Part shown: positions 44,103-54,082 of the stretch, piece after piece
Numbering within the stretch: the stretch's first letter is position 1
How the letters are laid out: every line of letters begins with the position of its first letter
Origin: Dacryopinax spathularia
Lineage: Eukaryota; Basidiomycota; Dacrymycetes; Dacrymycetales; Dacrymycetaceae
DNA length: 64,000 bases
Assembly (NCBI GenBank): GCA_037974965.1
Contig: JBBPFI010000008.1
Coordinates: 558,001 to 622,000, forward strand
Direction: 5' to 3'
Made by a program: the position numbers and the translations under genes
The notes under the pieces: generated by a model
Databases searched by the model: none
What the model was told of the DNA's origin: nothing
The model's input: the letters and a program-made list of their open reading frames with translations, nothing else

Positions 44103-45533
44103 ATGATTCTCTCTCCTCTGCTACTGCTCGGGGCGGTCTTCTCGGGTGTTTGCTCGGGCCAAGTGCAAGCGCCTGCCGTACAAGGTGCGGCGGCAGCGAT
44201 TGACCCGAGCGACAGAATCTACACCGGTGACCAGAGTTCGAACACGATAACCGTGATCCGGCCATTCGACAACACTGTCCTTGGGACAATTGCGTTGGGT
44301 GACCCACGCATGACGGATGTTCTCGGACCGCAATACCTGAAAGCCGTCAATGTGCATGGACTTGGCTTCTCCAGGGACGGCAAATACATTGTTTCTATCA
44401 GCGTCACCAGTAACACCGTCGCGGTCATCCGGACTCTGGACAATGCTATCGTTTCGCAAACCTTCGCAGGTCGAGCCGTTCATGAAGCCTTCTTCGCACC
44501 TGACAACCGCACCGTATGGGTGGCTTCGAGAGCCTTGCAAGAGGTCGACCTCATTGATGGCATCAAGGGCGGAGTAATCGGTCGTATCACAACAGCCGAT
44601 GGTCCCAGCAAAGTCTTGTTCTCCCCGAACGGCAAGTGGGCCTATGTCAACCATATTCGAAATGCAACCATCGACATCATCGACGTCCATAGGAAGAAGG
44701 TTGTCAATCAGATCACCGGTCTTGGCGACGTCTTCTCGTCTGATATGATGTTATCAGCCGACGGTCGAATTCTCTGGGCAGTTCACAAGCTCGCCGGCAA
44801 GGTCTCTGTGATGGAGATCAGCGGCGGCACCGGGAAGGTCGTCACCGTGATGGATATCGGGATCGAGCCCAACCATCCGAACTTCATCGTCAGGGACAAC
44901 ACGACATACGCATACGTTACCATCGCCGCCATGAATGAAACTCGCGTATGGAAGCAGGATCATCCATCACAAATTCCGGTCCCAGTGGGCAGCGTGATGA
45001 TGTCCGGCATCGAACCTCACGGCTTGTGGCCATCACCCGACAACAACTGGATGTACGTCGTCAACGAGCACTCCGACACGGTAGACGTCATCGATACCGC
45101 TAAACTCGAAGTCGCCCATACGATGAAAGTGGGTCAAGAAGGGCAAGCACTCATCTACGTCGCGGGTGCAGTCACGAGCGGCAACGGAACTCAGAATCTC
45201 GGTACTCAAGGACTGAACAAACAGTCCCCAAATGTTCTGGTCGACGTCGCGTCACCGAAACCGAACGTAACATCAAGCGCTTTGATCACAATACGCGGTC
45301 TGTCAGGACTGGACATGTTCCAAGTCATCGGCCGTGCCATGAAATTCAATGCAACGTACACCGCTTCAGCTGTTCATTCAGCATCCGGGGCTCGCATTCC
45401 GTTGGTCGATTTCTCCCCGACCATGCCCTTCCCTGGAGGTTGCGATACCGCTCCTCAAGTCTTGGCCTTCTTCAAGTTCTTCAACGTATACGATGTGAAC
45501 AGCATCCAGGTCAACTGCACGATGGGCTGCTAG
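44103..45533 (+). CDS. Secreted YVTN-type beta-propeller protein
   Basis: Intronless, 476 residues. The first 19 or so residues (MILSPLLLLGAVFSGVCSG) form a signal peptide. The body is a seven-blade-like propeller of about 40-residue repeats of the YncE/YVTN kind: SNTITVIRPFDNTVLGTIAL, SNTVAVIRTLDNAIVSQTF, ATIDIIDVHRKKVVNQITG, SDTVDVIDTAKLEVAHTMKV. HGL...SPD(N/G) motifs open the blades. A C-terminal extension of about 110 residues after residue 365 has several Asn-glycosylation sites and Cys residues near the end (GGCDTAP, VNCTMGC) likely to form disulphides. Such proteins are extracellular; the ligand is unknown. I start at the ATG directly before the signal peptide; the frame is open further upstream without sense. 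Confidence 0.85.
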   Translation: MILSPLLLLGAVFSGVCSGQVQAPAVQGAAAAIDPSDRIYTGDQSSNTITVIRPFDNTVLGTIALGDPRMTDVLGPQYLKAVNVHGLGFSRDGKYIVSISVTSNTVAVIRTLDNAIVSQTFAGRAVHEAFFAPDNRTVWVASRALQEVDLIDGIKGGVIGRITTADGPSKVLFSPNGKWAYVNHIRNATIDIIDVHRKKVVNQITGLGDVFSSDMMLSADGRILWAVHKLAGKVSVMEISGGTGKVVTVMDIGIEPNHPNFIVRDNTTYAYVTIAAMNETRVWKQDHPSQIPVPVGSVMMSGIEPHGLWPSPDNNWMYVVNEHSDTVDVIDTAKLEVAHTMKVGQEGQALIYVAGAVTSGNGTQNLGTQGLNKQSPNVLVDVASPKPNVTSSALITIRGLSGLDMFQVIGRAMKFNATYTASAVHSASGARIPLVDFSPTMPFPGGCDTAPQVLAFFKFFNVYDVNSIQVNCTMGC

Positions 45534-45668
45534 ACCGGCCGGTTGCTCTCGTCTCACTGGAAAAAAAAGATCTAGGTACACGGACCTTCATGACATTCGT
45601 TCATGCAGTAGATCACGATTATCATCTATCTCAATGCTCCGCATGCCGTCGTTCCAGAGTAGACGTCC

Positions 45669-47689
45669 TCATAGCCGCTCCTTCAACCAGCTCACAAGCT
45701 CGTCCCGCTTGACGACCTCGCCCTCGTCCTCCTTCCCCTCGTCCTTCCCTCTCTGCGCCTTGACCTTTACTATTCCACTCTTGACCTCATCTGGGCCTAG
45801 CAGTACAGCGAACGGCACACGCTCCTTGTCGATGATGTCGAATTGTGCGCGGAACTTTGGCTTGGCTTTGTGCACGAACTCAGCCTGAAGAGCAAGGTAA
45901 GCAAAAGCTCTCAGTGACCTGCAAGAAACGGAACTCGCCTTGATGCCGGCGTCCCACAGCTCCTTGGCCAGCTTCATCCGCTCCGGTAGCAACCCCTCCG
46001 CAACAGCAACAATAAAGACCTCAGTCTCCTTACTCCTTCCCCATCTGCTCTCTTCCTCCTGCTTCGCCTTCTGCGTAAGGATGGAGAAGACACGCTCCAC
46101 TCCTACACTAATACCGACACATGGTATACCAGCGGCCTTCTTGGAAGACCCGCTGGAACCAGCAGCAGCAGACATGAACATGCCGACAAGCTCGTCATAC
46201 CTCCCACCAGCGGCGATTGACCCTACACCAACGGTAGACTCGTCTACTTCCTCCTCGCCAGAAGCATCCTTCTTGGTCTTCTTTGGAGGCTTTGTTGATG
46301 GTGCTGAAGGGCCAGGGAGAGTGCCGTTTGCCTGAGGTTCCGCGGGAGGAACGGGTGGGATGGTGCTGAATCCTGGTGGGGCGGAGGCTTGAGTGACGGC
46401 TTCGTATATGAGGCCAGTGTAGTAATCCAGGCCACGTGCAAGCGACAAATCAAACGACATCTGCTAACGAGTGAGCCCAAATCCTCCCGAGAAGGCCCGA
46501 ATGAGCGCACCTTGTCGGTGATACCATAAACGTCCAAATAGCTGAACAACAGCTCCATATCGTCCATACCCTGCTTAGCCATCTTATTTTCCGCCAGCTC
46601 AGTCTTCTTCAGCTTCTCCAGCAGTTCCGGGCCGCCCTTAAGCATGACGTATTTTCCGATCCGGTCTGCGACCTCAGGATCCAGACCCTTCTCTTCGGTC
46701 ATCTCCTTGCGCACGTCGGACCATGGGAGCTTATCGAGCTTGTCGACTGCTGAGGAGATGGTGCGGATCTTTTCTGCTGGTACGCCGCAGACGGAGAAGA
46801 TGCCGTCGAGGATTTTTCGGTGGTTGATCTAGCAGAATGGTCAGAGACGTCGATGCAGGATTTACGGGGTTGGTACGCACTTTGATAGTGAATTCTCCAA
46901 TCTCAAGCTCTGTCAACGCCTCACAGGCGATACACAGGACCTCAGCATCGGGCAGCATAGGGTCGTAGGTCCCGGCAATATCGAAGTCGCACTGGTAGAA
47001 CTCCCGCATCCGGCCCTTCGTCATAACAGGCTGATCTCGCCGGTACACCTTGGCAATGTGATACCGCTTGATATTGGAGTACTGCGTAGGATTCATAGCG
47101 AGGAAGCGGGCAAAGGGCACTGTAAGATCGTATCGGAGCGAGCATAGTTCGCCGCCTTGATCTTGCAGGTCGTAGATGAGCTTGGAGTCTTCGCCGTATT
47201 TGCCCGCGAGAATCTCTTTCAGCTCGAACACTGGCGTGTCGATGGTTGATCCTCCGTGGCGCTTGAAGACATTGGCAAGTGTCGTGAAGATGTGTTCTCG
47301 TAGAGCCATATCTGTGGGTGCCCAGTCCCGCGTACCCTGGGGTCAAGGTGAGCTCGGTCTCACCACAATGACGGGCAGCGTACCTTCGGCGTCTTTAGCG
47401 TCATCCTCCCCTTCTTGTTCTTCTCCTCTCCTAGCGGCTCCCCCGTTGCCTCAGCCAGCTCCTTCTTCGCCTCCTGCAGCTTGGCAACCTCGGCATCGAT
47501 CTGCTCCTTCGGCGCACCCTGTGACTTCAGGGTACGGACATGGTCGCCGATCGTCTTCATCTTCGCTCGGAGCGCTTCGACGTCGGCCATGTTTGCGTAG
47601 TCGTTGTATGTACGAGCAAGGGGAATGCGATAGGGAGTAGGAATATAAGGACGGTAATGTCGAGTCAGGCTCGATACGCGTCTGAACAT
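45669..47689 (-). CDS. HTS1: Histidyl-tRNA synthetase, likely dual-targeted
   Basis: Class II aminoacyl-tRNA synthetase that charges tRNA-His. From the ATG at 47689 come 33 residues with Arg, Tyr, Ser and Thr but no acid until the end ([20 protein letters not shown]), a mitochondrial presequence. The next ATG at 47590 starts [20 protein letters not shown], a WHEP-like helical domain of the cytosolic enzyme. A 47-base intron (47383-47337) leads to [17 protein letters not shown]. Class II motifs follow: motif 1 region [15 protein letters not shown], motif 2 [17 protein letters not shown], and the histidine loop [15 protein letters not shown]. The anticodon-binding domain at the end includes [19 protein letters not shown] and [19 protein letters not shown]. 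One gene serving both compartments through two starts is known for yeast HTS1. Confidence 0.93.
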
Positions 47690-47939
47690 GCACCGGTCGA
47701 AGCTGAGAAGTGTGCGGGACCAAAAGGAGATTTCAAGATCTTGGTTTCGTACCTGGGCTAGGGTCTTCCTGTAATGACAATGAACTGCAGTGAGGGTGAG
47801 TGCAGCTGGGGTTCTCACAGAATGCCCGGGTCGAAACAGAATACGAATGAATGCACAAACATTGCTTATAATACAGTGAGCAACTAACGACCCTAAGAAT
47901 GCGAAAAACAGCGGCAGCGCAACAAGTTCAAGAAAAGCC

Positions 47940-50900
47940 TCAACTCCAAGGATTGTCCGACACGTCAAACTTCTTCACCTTGCTCGTATCAGCCGACGCA
48001 GCCCAAGGATCTCTCTCTAATGGCGAGGTGGTCGTCGGGAAGGACAATACCGGCTCGGTGGTATCAATCACCGGAGGTGGTCCGAATGGGCTGGGCGAGG
48101 GCGCAGGTGCGAAGGCGATTGACCCGTCTGCGGCGCCGAATGACAGACCGACCGGCTCGTCCGGCGGCGTGGGACGAGAGCGTGACCAGATGCTACTGCC
48201 GCCAAAGTCGTATCCGGATACCGGAGCAAAGGAAGGAGTCGCTTTCGGCGGATCTGACAGGGAGGTCCCCATGCTTGTACTTGCATAGGCATCCTCGGCG
48301 TTGGGCGATGCATCGGCATCTCTGAGCGAGAGCGATCGCTCGAATTTGGGAAGAATGTCTACCGTGCTCTTCATACCATCCTCTCGACGCAGCTGGGTGC
48401 CATAAGCAGACGTCGGCCGCGCGGGAAGTTCTTCCCGAGCAGGAGGAGGTGCAGACTCAGACCTCTCCAGAGCTTTCGACTGGGCAACGAGGCGAGGTAG
48501 AGGCGAGACGATTCCAGCTGCAGCTGCCTCGGCGTCCTTGCCATCCACTTGACCTTCGGTCTCGATGACTTTCTCTATGGCGTTAAAGTCGAATCCTGCT
48601 TTGGCTGGAAGTGAGACGGTAGAACTGGAAGCTGAGCTGTTGCCAAGCGCCGCAACTGTTGGAGGCTTCAGCGTAGCTTCCGGCTCCGCGGTAGAAGAGC
48701 CAAGTTTCGATGAACTCGAGTGGTCCAATCGTTCCGGCAAGTCATCATCGTCCCCAGTGACCGCTGCGACGCCAACTGCTGCGCCAGCCGCAGCTGGTAA
48801 TGCTGCATCCGAAGCTGTCGCCTTGGCGTCGGACCAAGGGTTGGCAGCCGGCGTCGCGCTTGGAGTGCCTGGGGTACTCGAAGTCGCCTTCTCCTTCCTC
48901 CTCCGCGAGAAGAAGTTGAAGCGCCGCTTCTTTTCCTGCGCTTCTTCCAAACCGTAACTCTGTTCTGCTTCGAAGTCCTGTCACAGAATCAGCATGCCGA
49001 TACTTCAGGAGATGGATGTGCCTTACCTCAGGCTCATCGAAGTAATCAGCCGTAACAGGGAAACCGAGCTGATGCAAGATAACGGGCATGTACACACGAT
49101 AACTCGCATGACCCGCAATCTTATCCGTAACATCGACATTCTCCAGCCCAGGAACATCTTCAATCGGCCTCAGCCCAGCAACGGTGTACAACCCACCCAC
49201 AGAAGCTCGGAACAGGTAATTCAGGACCCAGTCGTTCCTTGCGTACCCGTTGACCAAGCGGCCAGCCACGACACTCCGGACTGCATGCCATGTTTTCGTT
49301 GATGCTGTCACGGTGGCGCCGAGGAGGATGACATCTTGCACGATGCCGAATGCTCGCTGTTTGGCTAGCTCGACCAGAGCGTAGAAGATCACTCGAGCAC
49401 CAAGGGAGAAGCCGATGAGCGTCACTGGTCGCACACCGAGTGCACGCTTGCGGAGCACATCAGCCAGAATCAGACCAGCAGCTACCGAGCGGTCCAGCGC
49501 ATTTGACCACGGGTTATCAATCAAGTAGCCAAGTTTGGTCAGAACTGCCCTGGCGCATTAGCCGGCCTCTACACCAAGTGTGGACGGTGGTGCGCACCAA
49601 GAGGCCAAGTCAAAGCGCTCATCAAACCCGTCATCACCGTCGCCTGCAACACCGTCTGCCCGACTTGGGTCAACACTTCAGTAGTAAGGATCTTGAGCGC
49701 GTTTCCAGTCTCTTGCATCATTTCCGGTTCCCAGTAGATGCTGAATACGTCTCCAACTATGGGATCGAGTACGCTGAACGGTAAGCGGGGATCGTCCTGC
49801 AGACTTGACATGAAGCTGCGAGGTTATCAGCTATGGCTGTCATACGCCACATGCTCGTGAGGAGAACGCACCCAGGTATGGTCAGGATACAATTGACTCG
49901 GCGGTGGTTGTGCAAAGGGAGGAGGTTGAACGTCTTCACATTCGTTGTCCGCCTCGCCATGCCCTTCAGCGCAATACCGGATCCAGTCAAGACTCCACCA
50001 GTCGTGATAGCAGCAGCGCCAGCCGTCCCACCCAAGAACGCAGCCGTGCCCGAAACGCCAATAGTAGCAAAAGCGGCCCCAAGACCAGCTCCAATAACGG
50101 GTGCCAGCAACCCCGCGCTCAAGCCAATCACCAGTCCTCCTCCGAGCGTGGCAAGACCCATCATAACAAGCCGTTTCTTCATCGCCGCCTTCTTCCTCGT
50201 CTGGAGGACGTCGTCGTTCTCTAGTTTCTCGACGTTCTCTTCGATCTCTAGGGCGTCGGTGATGCGCTTCTCGAAACGAACGACGTCGAGCCAGCCTAGG
50301 CCGAGCTTGACGGCGACCGTTTCGAGCAGGACGCGTGAGCGGGCGTCGTACACGCTATCGGCTATGACGGCGAGGAAGAGGTCACAGAGGACGGTCCATC
50401 GGATATCGAGCGTCATGTTCTCGTCTGTTGAAGATACGGTTGTCGTGGTGCCTTCCAAGGTGGACAGACCAGGGTCAGCGGCCGGAAGGATGGGCTTGGT
50501 GTTGCCAAATAGCGTATCGCCAGGTCGAGGTGTCAGGACATCGTGGGCGTCGTCGCCAAACTCCTCGGTGTGAGGGGCAGGCGGTAACGAGCTGGCGGTG
50601 TTGGGAGCATCGACGAAGGCGTTGAAGTCGTCTGAGCCAAAGGGGGACGGTTCTGCATATGGTGGTGCAGGCTCGGTTATGACCTGCTGACCCTCCTCAT
50701 CCTCTGCTTCCTCCTCTTTCTTACGCCGTGCTGCTACTGGATCATAGTCGGGATTCTTGACGGTATACGTTGTCATGAGCGCAGGTGCTAGGTCGGCAGC
50801 GGTGACGCCGTGTTCTGCCAAACTTTCAATCATCTTTTGCTCTGCGTGAAGCGTCAGCACTGGTACATATGCGCCACATGGGCAGCAGCGTACCTGCAGT

Positions 50901-51461
50901 CTCCAGCTCCATGTGGTGATATAGCCGTCCCATAATCTTCAGTGCCCAGTTCTCCGCACTTTGCACGGCCGGTTGCACCTCACGAGCCGGCATCCTCTTG
51001 AGGGCTTGCACGATCTCCCGTGCGGCAAGCGAGCACAGGCCGACATATGCTATCCTCTGCGACTCGGTCAACAGTTCCTTCGTCTGCTGCATCTGGCTCA
51101 TCGGAGTCATCGCTTTATCCTCATTGAACAGATACTGCGTGCGCATATGCAGCTCGTCATTATCGTTATCTTCATCGAGCTGCAGGCGCGTATACGCATC
51201 CTCCTGACCCTTGTCAAGCTTCGAGCGCCACTCCACGCCCTCCTCGTCGAAATCGATCAGGTTCCCAGTCGCGTTCCCGTACTGTGTTGTCGACCCCGAC
51301 GGTTTGGTAGGCGCGACATAGTGGAACTTCTTCATATCCTCTTCGTCGAGGTTCAGGAACGGGTCGTCGGTCTTGACGACGGGCATGTCCTGCCATTCGT
51401 CGTCATCGTCGAACGAGATGAGCACGTCGTTCTCCTTCTCCTTGGGTGGTGGGGGCGGCAT
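47940..51461 (-). CDS. DUF726 (TMCO4/Mil1-like) alpha/beta-hydrolase membrane protein
   Basis: Large protein of the DUF726 family. The N-terminus is acidic (VLISFDDDDEWQDMPV) and disordered, with a linked helical domain (QRIAYVGLCSLAAREIVQAL). The core starts with DIRWTVLCDLFLAVIADSVYDARSRVLLE. A Gly/Ala-rich hydrophobic membrane segment follows (MMGLATLGGGLVIGLSAGLL and on through GAAAITTGG). Then comes an alpha/beta-hydrolase part with the nucleophile elbow VTLIGFSLGARVIFY, and NDWVLNYLFRASVGGLYTVAGL and HASYRVYMPVILHQLGF. Splice joins ETAEQKMIE, PGFMSSLQDD, WPLVLTKLGYLIDNPW and EPEDFEAEQSYG hold the frame. A Ser/Pro/Thr-rich tail of about 330 residues ends DNPWS. Family members are probably lipid hydrolases; the substrate is not known. 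It is divergent from SRP14, 291 bases away. Confidence 0.87.
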
Positions 51462-51472
51462 TATGGTGAGGG

Positions 51473-51480
51473 TATATAAA
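51473..51480 (+). promoter_or_regulatory. TATATAAA in the DUF726/SRP14 divergent promoter
   Basis: Lies 273 bases before the SRP14 start and only 12 bases before the DUF726 start. It would suit SRP14 if functional. Confidence 0.35.
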
Positions 51481-51752
51481 GTGAATTACGCAACAGCAGC
51501 AAGAGAAGCTTGAGCCAGTCTATGGGAGAGATGGACGAGTGTGGGCTCGCACGACTGTCCTTTGATGCACAGTGGGTGGGGACGGCGGGACGATGAGGAA
51601 GCCCACCGCTTTGACGCCGGCCGAATGTCGGCCACGTGCAGCCAAAGGTGGAAGCATTTGTATCCCCTACCCTGATGGTAGGCGCACGACCGGAAAGTGC
51701 AACCACAACCCATAATCCTCGCACACGACCTCGCATTCCCGGCTCTGGTGAT

Positions 51753-52415
51753 ATGGAATTGGTCGACAACGACACGGTGAGCAAGATCAGGTAGTGGATC
51801 TGGGGCCGAGGCTGACCTGCTGTTCCAGTTCCTCACCAAGCTATCCGACCTCTTCGCCCAGTCGAAGCAAAAGGGTTCAATATGGTTAACTCATAAAAGA
51901 TGTGCGTAAACTATCAAGCCTGATTTCCTTGCGCTAATAGTAGCGGGCAGTATTACACGATGGAGAGGACGCGAAGATGGACGGGACTGTACCGGATGAT
52001 GAGACTGAATATCCCATACTGCTGCGAGCGACGAACGGGCATGTCAAGTTCGAAACTCGAGTGGGCATGCTCGCCTCGTGAAAGGTCGTGCATGTCTGAC
52101 GAGGTTTTCCAGATACAGCCAGACGACCTAGAGAAGTATCACGCCGCATATGGATCCCTCCTAAAAGCGTCTATGTCAACACTACGAAAACGCGATCGCA
52201 AGCGAGAAAAGCAACGAGCAGAACTGCAAGCGCTCCGGCGAAAGAAGCTATCAGAGGAGATCAAGGTCGACGGGCCGAAACGGGGGAACGGGCGGAGAAA
52301 ACGACAACGACAGGAGAAGGCGTTGCGGAAACAGCAAGAGGCGAAGGAGAGGATCGAGAAGGCGAAAGAGGCGCGGGAAAAGGCGGCAGCAGCAGCCACC
52401 GCTGCCAAGTCATAG
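51753..52415 (+). CDS. SRP14: Signal recognition particle subunit SRP14
   Basis: Alu-domain protein of the SRP that slows translation during targeting to the ER. Four exons (51753-51776, 51829-51901, 51951-52060, 52113-52415) give 169 residues. The N-terminus ELVDNDT-FLTKLSDLFAQS-KQKGSIWLTHKR fits the family. YPILLRATNGHVKFETR and IQPDDLEKYHAAYGSLLKAS follow. After the conserved part the protein carries about 70 residues of basic/charged coil (KREKQRAELQALRRKKLSEE, RRKRQRQEKALRKQQEAKER) ending in an Ala-rich stretch, longer than the short lysine tail of animal SRP14. The second exon's splice (AGA-T | TA-TTA-CAC) gives Arg-Leu-Leu-His-Asp-Gly. Confidence 0.9.
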
Positions 52416-52487
52416 CACGCCGACGTCGATCGATCGTTGAGTGTACCTTTCGTCGTCGTCGTTGTATTGCTATGATCATACCTACTT

Positions 52488-53861
52488 CTACTGCTCTACA
52501 TCGCTACCCGGCTCGTCGACGGAATAGTCTTTCCGTTTGCGCTGCTTCCGGTTCACGGCCGTCTTTTCGGGCGCTAAACCCTTCCCACCAGCAACGAACG
52601 ACTTCCAGTTCTGCTCGATCCGGCGCACCGCACCTGGTTCTCCCTCGACCTCCTCTTCCCACGTCTCCTCCACTCTCCATCCCTTCACCTCGGCGATGAG
52701 CTTGAGTATGTCCCATAAGCTGCGGGTACAGAGCGTAATATCATGCCAATCCGACTCGATCAAGATCCGGTCAGGCGAAGCAGCTTCAATCAGCCCCCTC
52801 AGTCCTCCATTCTTGCCATTAATAGTCGTCGACAGCGAAAGGAACACATTCGGATACATCCTCTGCTGTCTTTCAGCACCCACACTACACTCTCACTTCC
52901 AAGACCTCTAGACGTACCTCGACATCTTTCCAGCTCTCGGCGGAAAACCCACAGCTATGCAGATCCACATTAATGGCACCGAATCGGTCCTTGTACAGCT
53001 CCTTCGTCCGCTTCAGCAGCTCCACGGTGACTTGCTGACATTTAACACTATGCATGCTCACGTTCCTTCTCAATTCCACAGCCACAGCAAGCTGAGCTTC
53101 GAGGATAGCGAGCTGATGATCCATCGGTACCGTAAAAGGCGACAGTTTCCTCCCTGGTGGAGAAGGGTATGGCTGGAGAGGAATGCGGAATGCGCGGTCA
53201 ACCCCCACTTCTCCGAGCATCGCGTTGGGGTGTGCGGTCAGGTTGGAGCGGAGTTCGGAGATGATGTCCCTCAGCAATCGCGGCTCAGGTAAAAGCGGCA
53301 ACATGTCCTCCAATATCGCCGCCTGTTCCTCTTTCACCCCATCGCCCCGGAGTAATATCGAAATGTAATGCTCCCTCTTCCCCGGCAACTTATCCAAGAT
53401 CGAAATAGTATGCGAAAACCAAGGATGATATCCTACACAGACGCCCATCTCAGTCAGCCCCCCGGCTCACACCCCGCGCCAGAGCAAGAGAGAAGAGACG
53501 TACCAAAACAAGGTGTGACCTTCTCCGGCCAGTCTTGTGCGAGCTGGGAGACTCTAGATTGGTCGTCTGTGCGAGTGGCCATGGCGCATACGCGGATTTG
53601 GAGGGCTTCCATTGCGCTTTGCGGGGTGGGGGAGTCGGTAGGATGACAGTGCACGTCTGTCACTATTTTCCCTCTTGTTATGACTGATACCTTTTTGTGA
53701 GACGGGTACGTACTGTGCGCGAGAAGCTCTGCTGGTGGTAGGCTGCGGTTGCTGCTTGATGCGGCTTCATTCTCCGAGCTGCACATCGTTGTGCGAGGTG
53801 AAGGACGGTGAATGACGCACATCGCCGCGGAAGCTTGTGAGCTGATGGGCAGCGGAGTCAT
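52488..53861 (-). CDS. TatD-family metal hydrolase, Scn1-like
   Basis: TatD-type metal-dependent hydrolase, nearest in look to the fungal Cut9-interacting protein Scn1. The metal-binding start is MTDVHCHPTDSPTP (HxH), reached through an intron. Then come CFGYHPWFSHTIS after a second intron, GEVGVDRAFRIPL with the metal Glu, NVSMHSVKCQQ with a His, and LHSCGFSAESWKDVE. Splicing to QRMYPNVFLSLSTTIN leads to ASPDRILIESDWHDI with the final Asp. The tail is Lys/Arg-rich (NRKQRKRKDYS). I start at the first ATG (53861); ATGs 14 and 26 codons in are possible. Family members have DNase or related hydrolase activity; the role here is inferred only from family. Confidence 0.85.
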
Positions 53862-54082
53862 GTGATAGGCGCGAGTCACGTTGACCGACTTTTCCTCTTA
53901 AAGGCAGATTCCTCTCTTAATTAGGTTGTATACCTACTAAAATTTCGTTATGTGGTGTATAACTTCACATGTCTGTCTATGGCTACATTGTATACATTAT
54001 GTGAAGGTACAAGACATGTGAATGCGCTCCCCTAACCTTGCTGCGAATAATCCTGTTTCTGTCCGACCACCAACCTTCCGAA

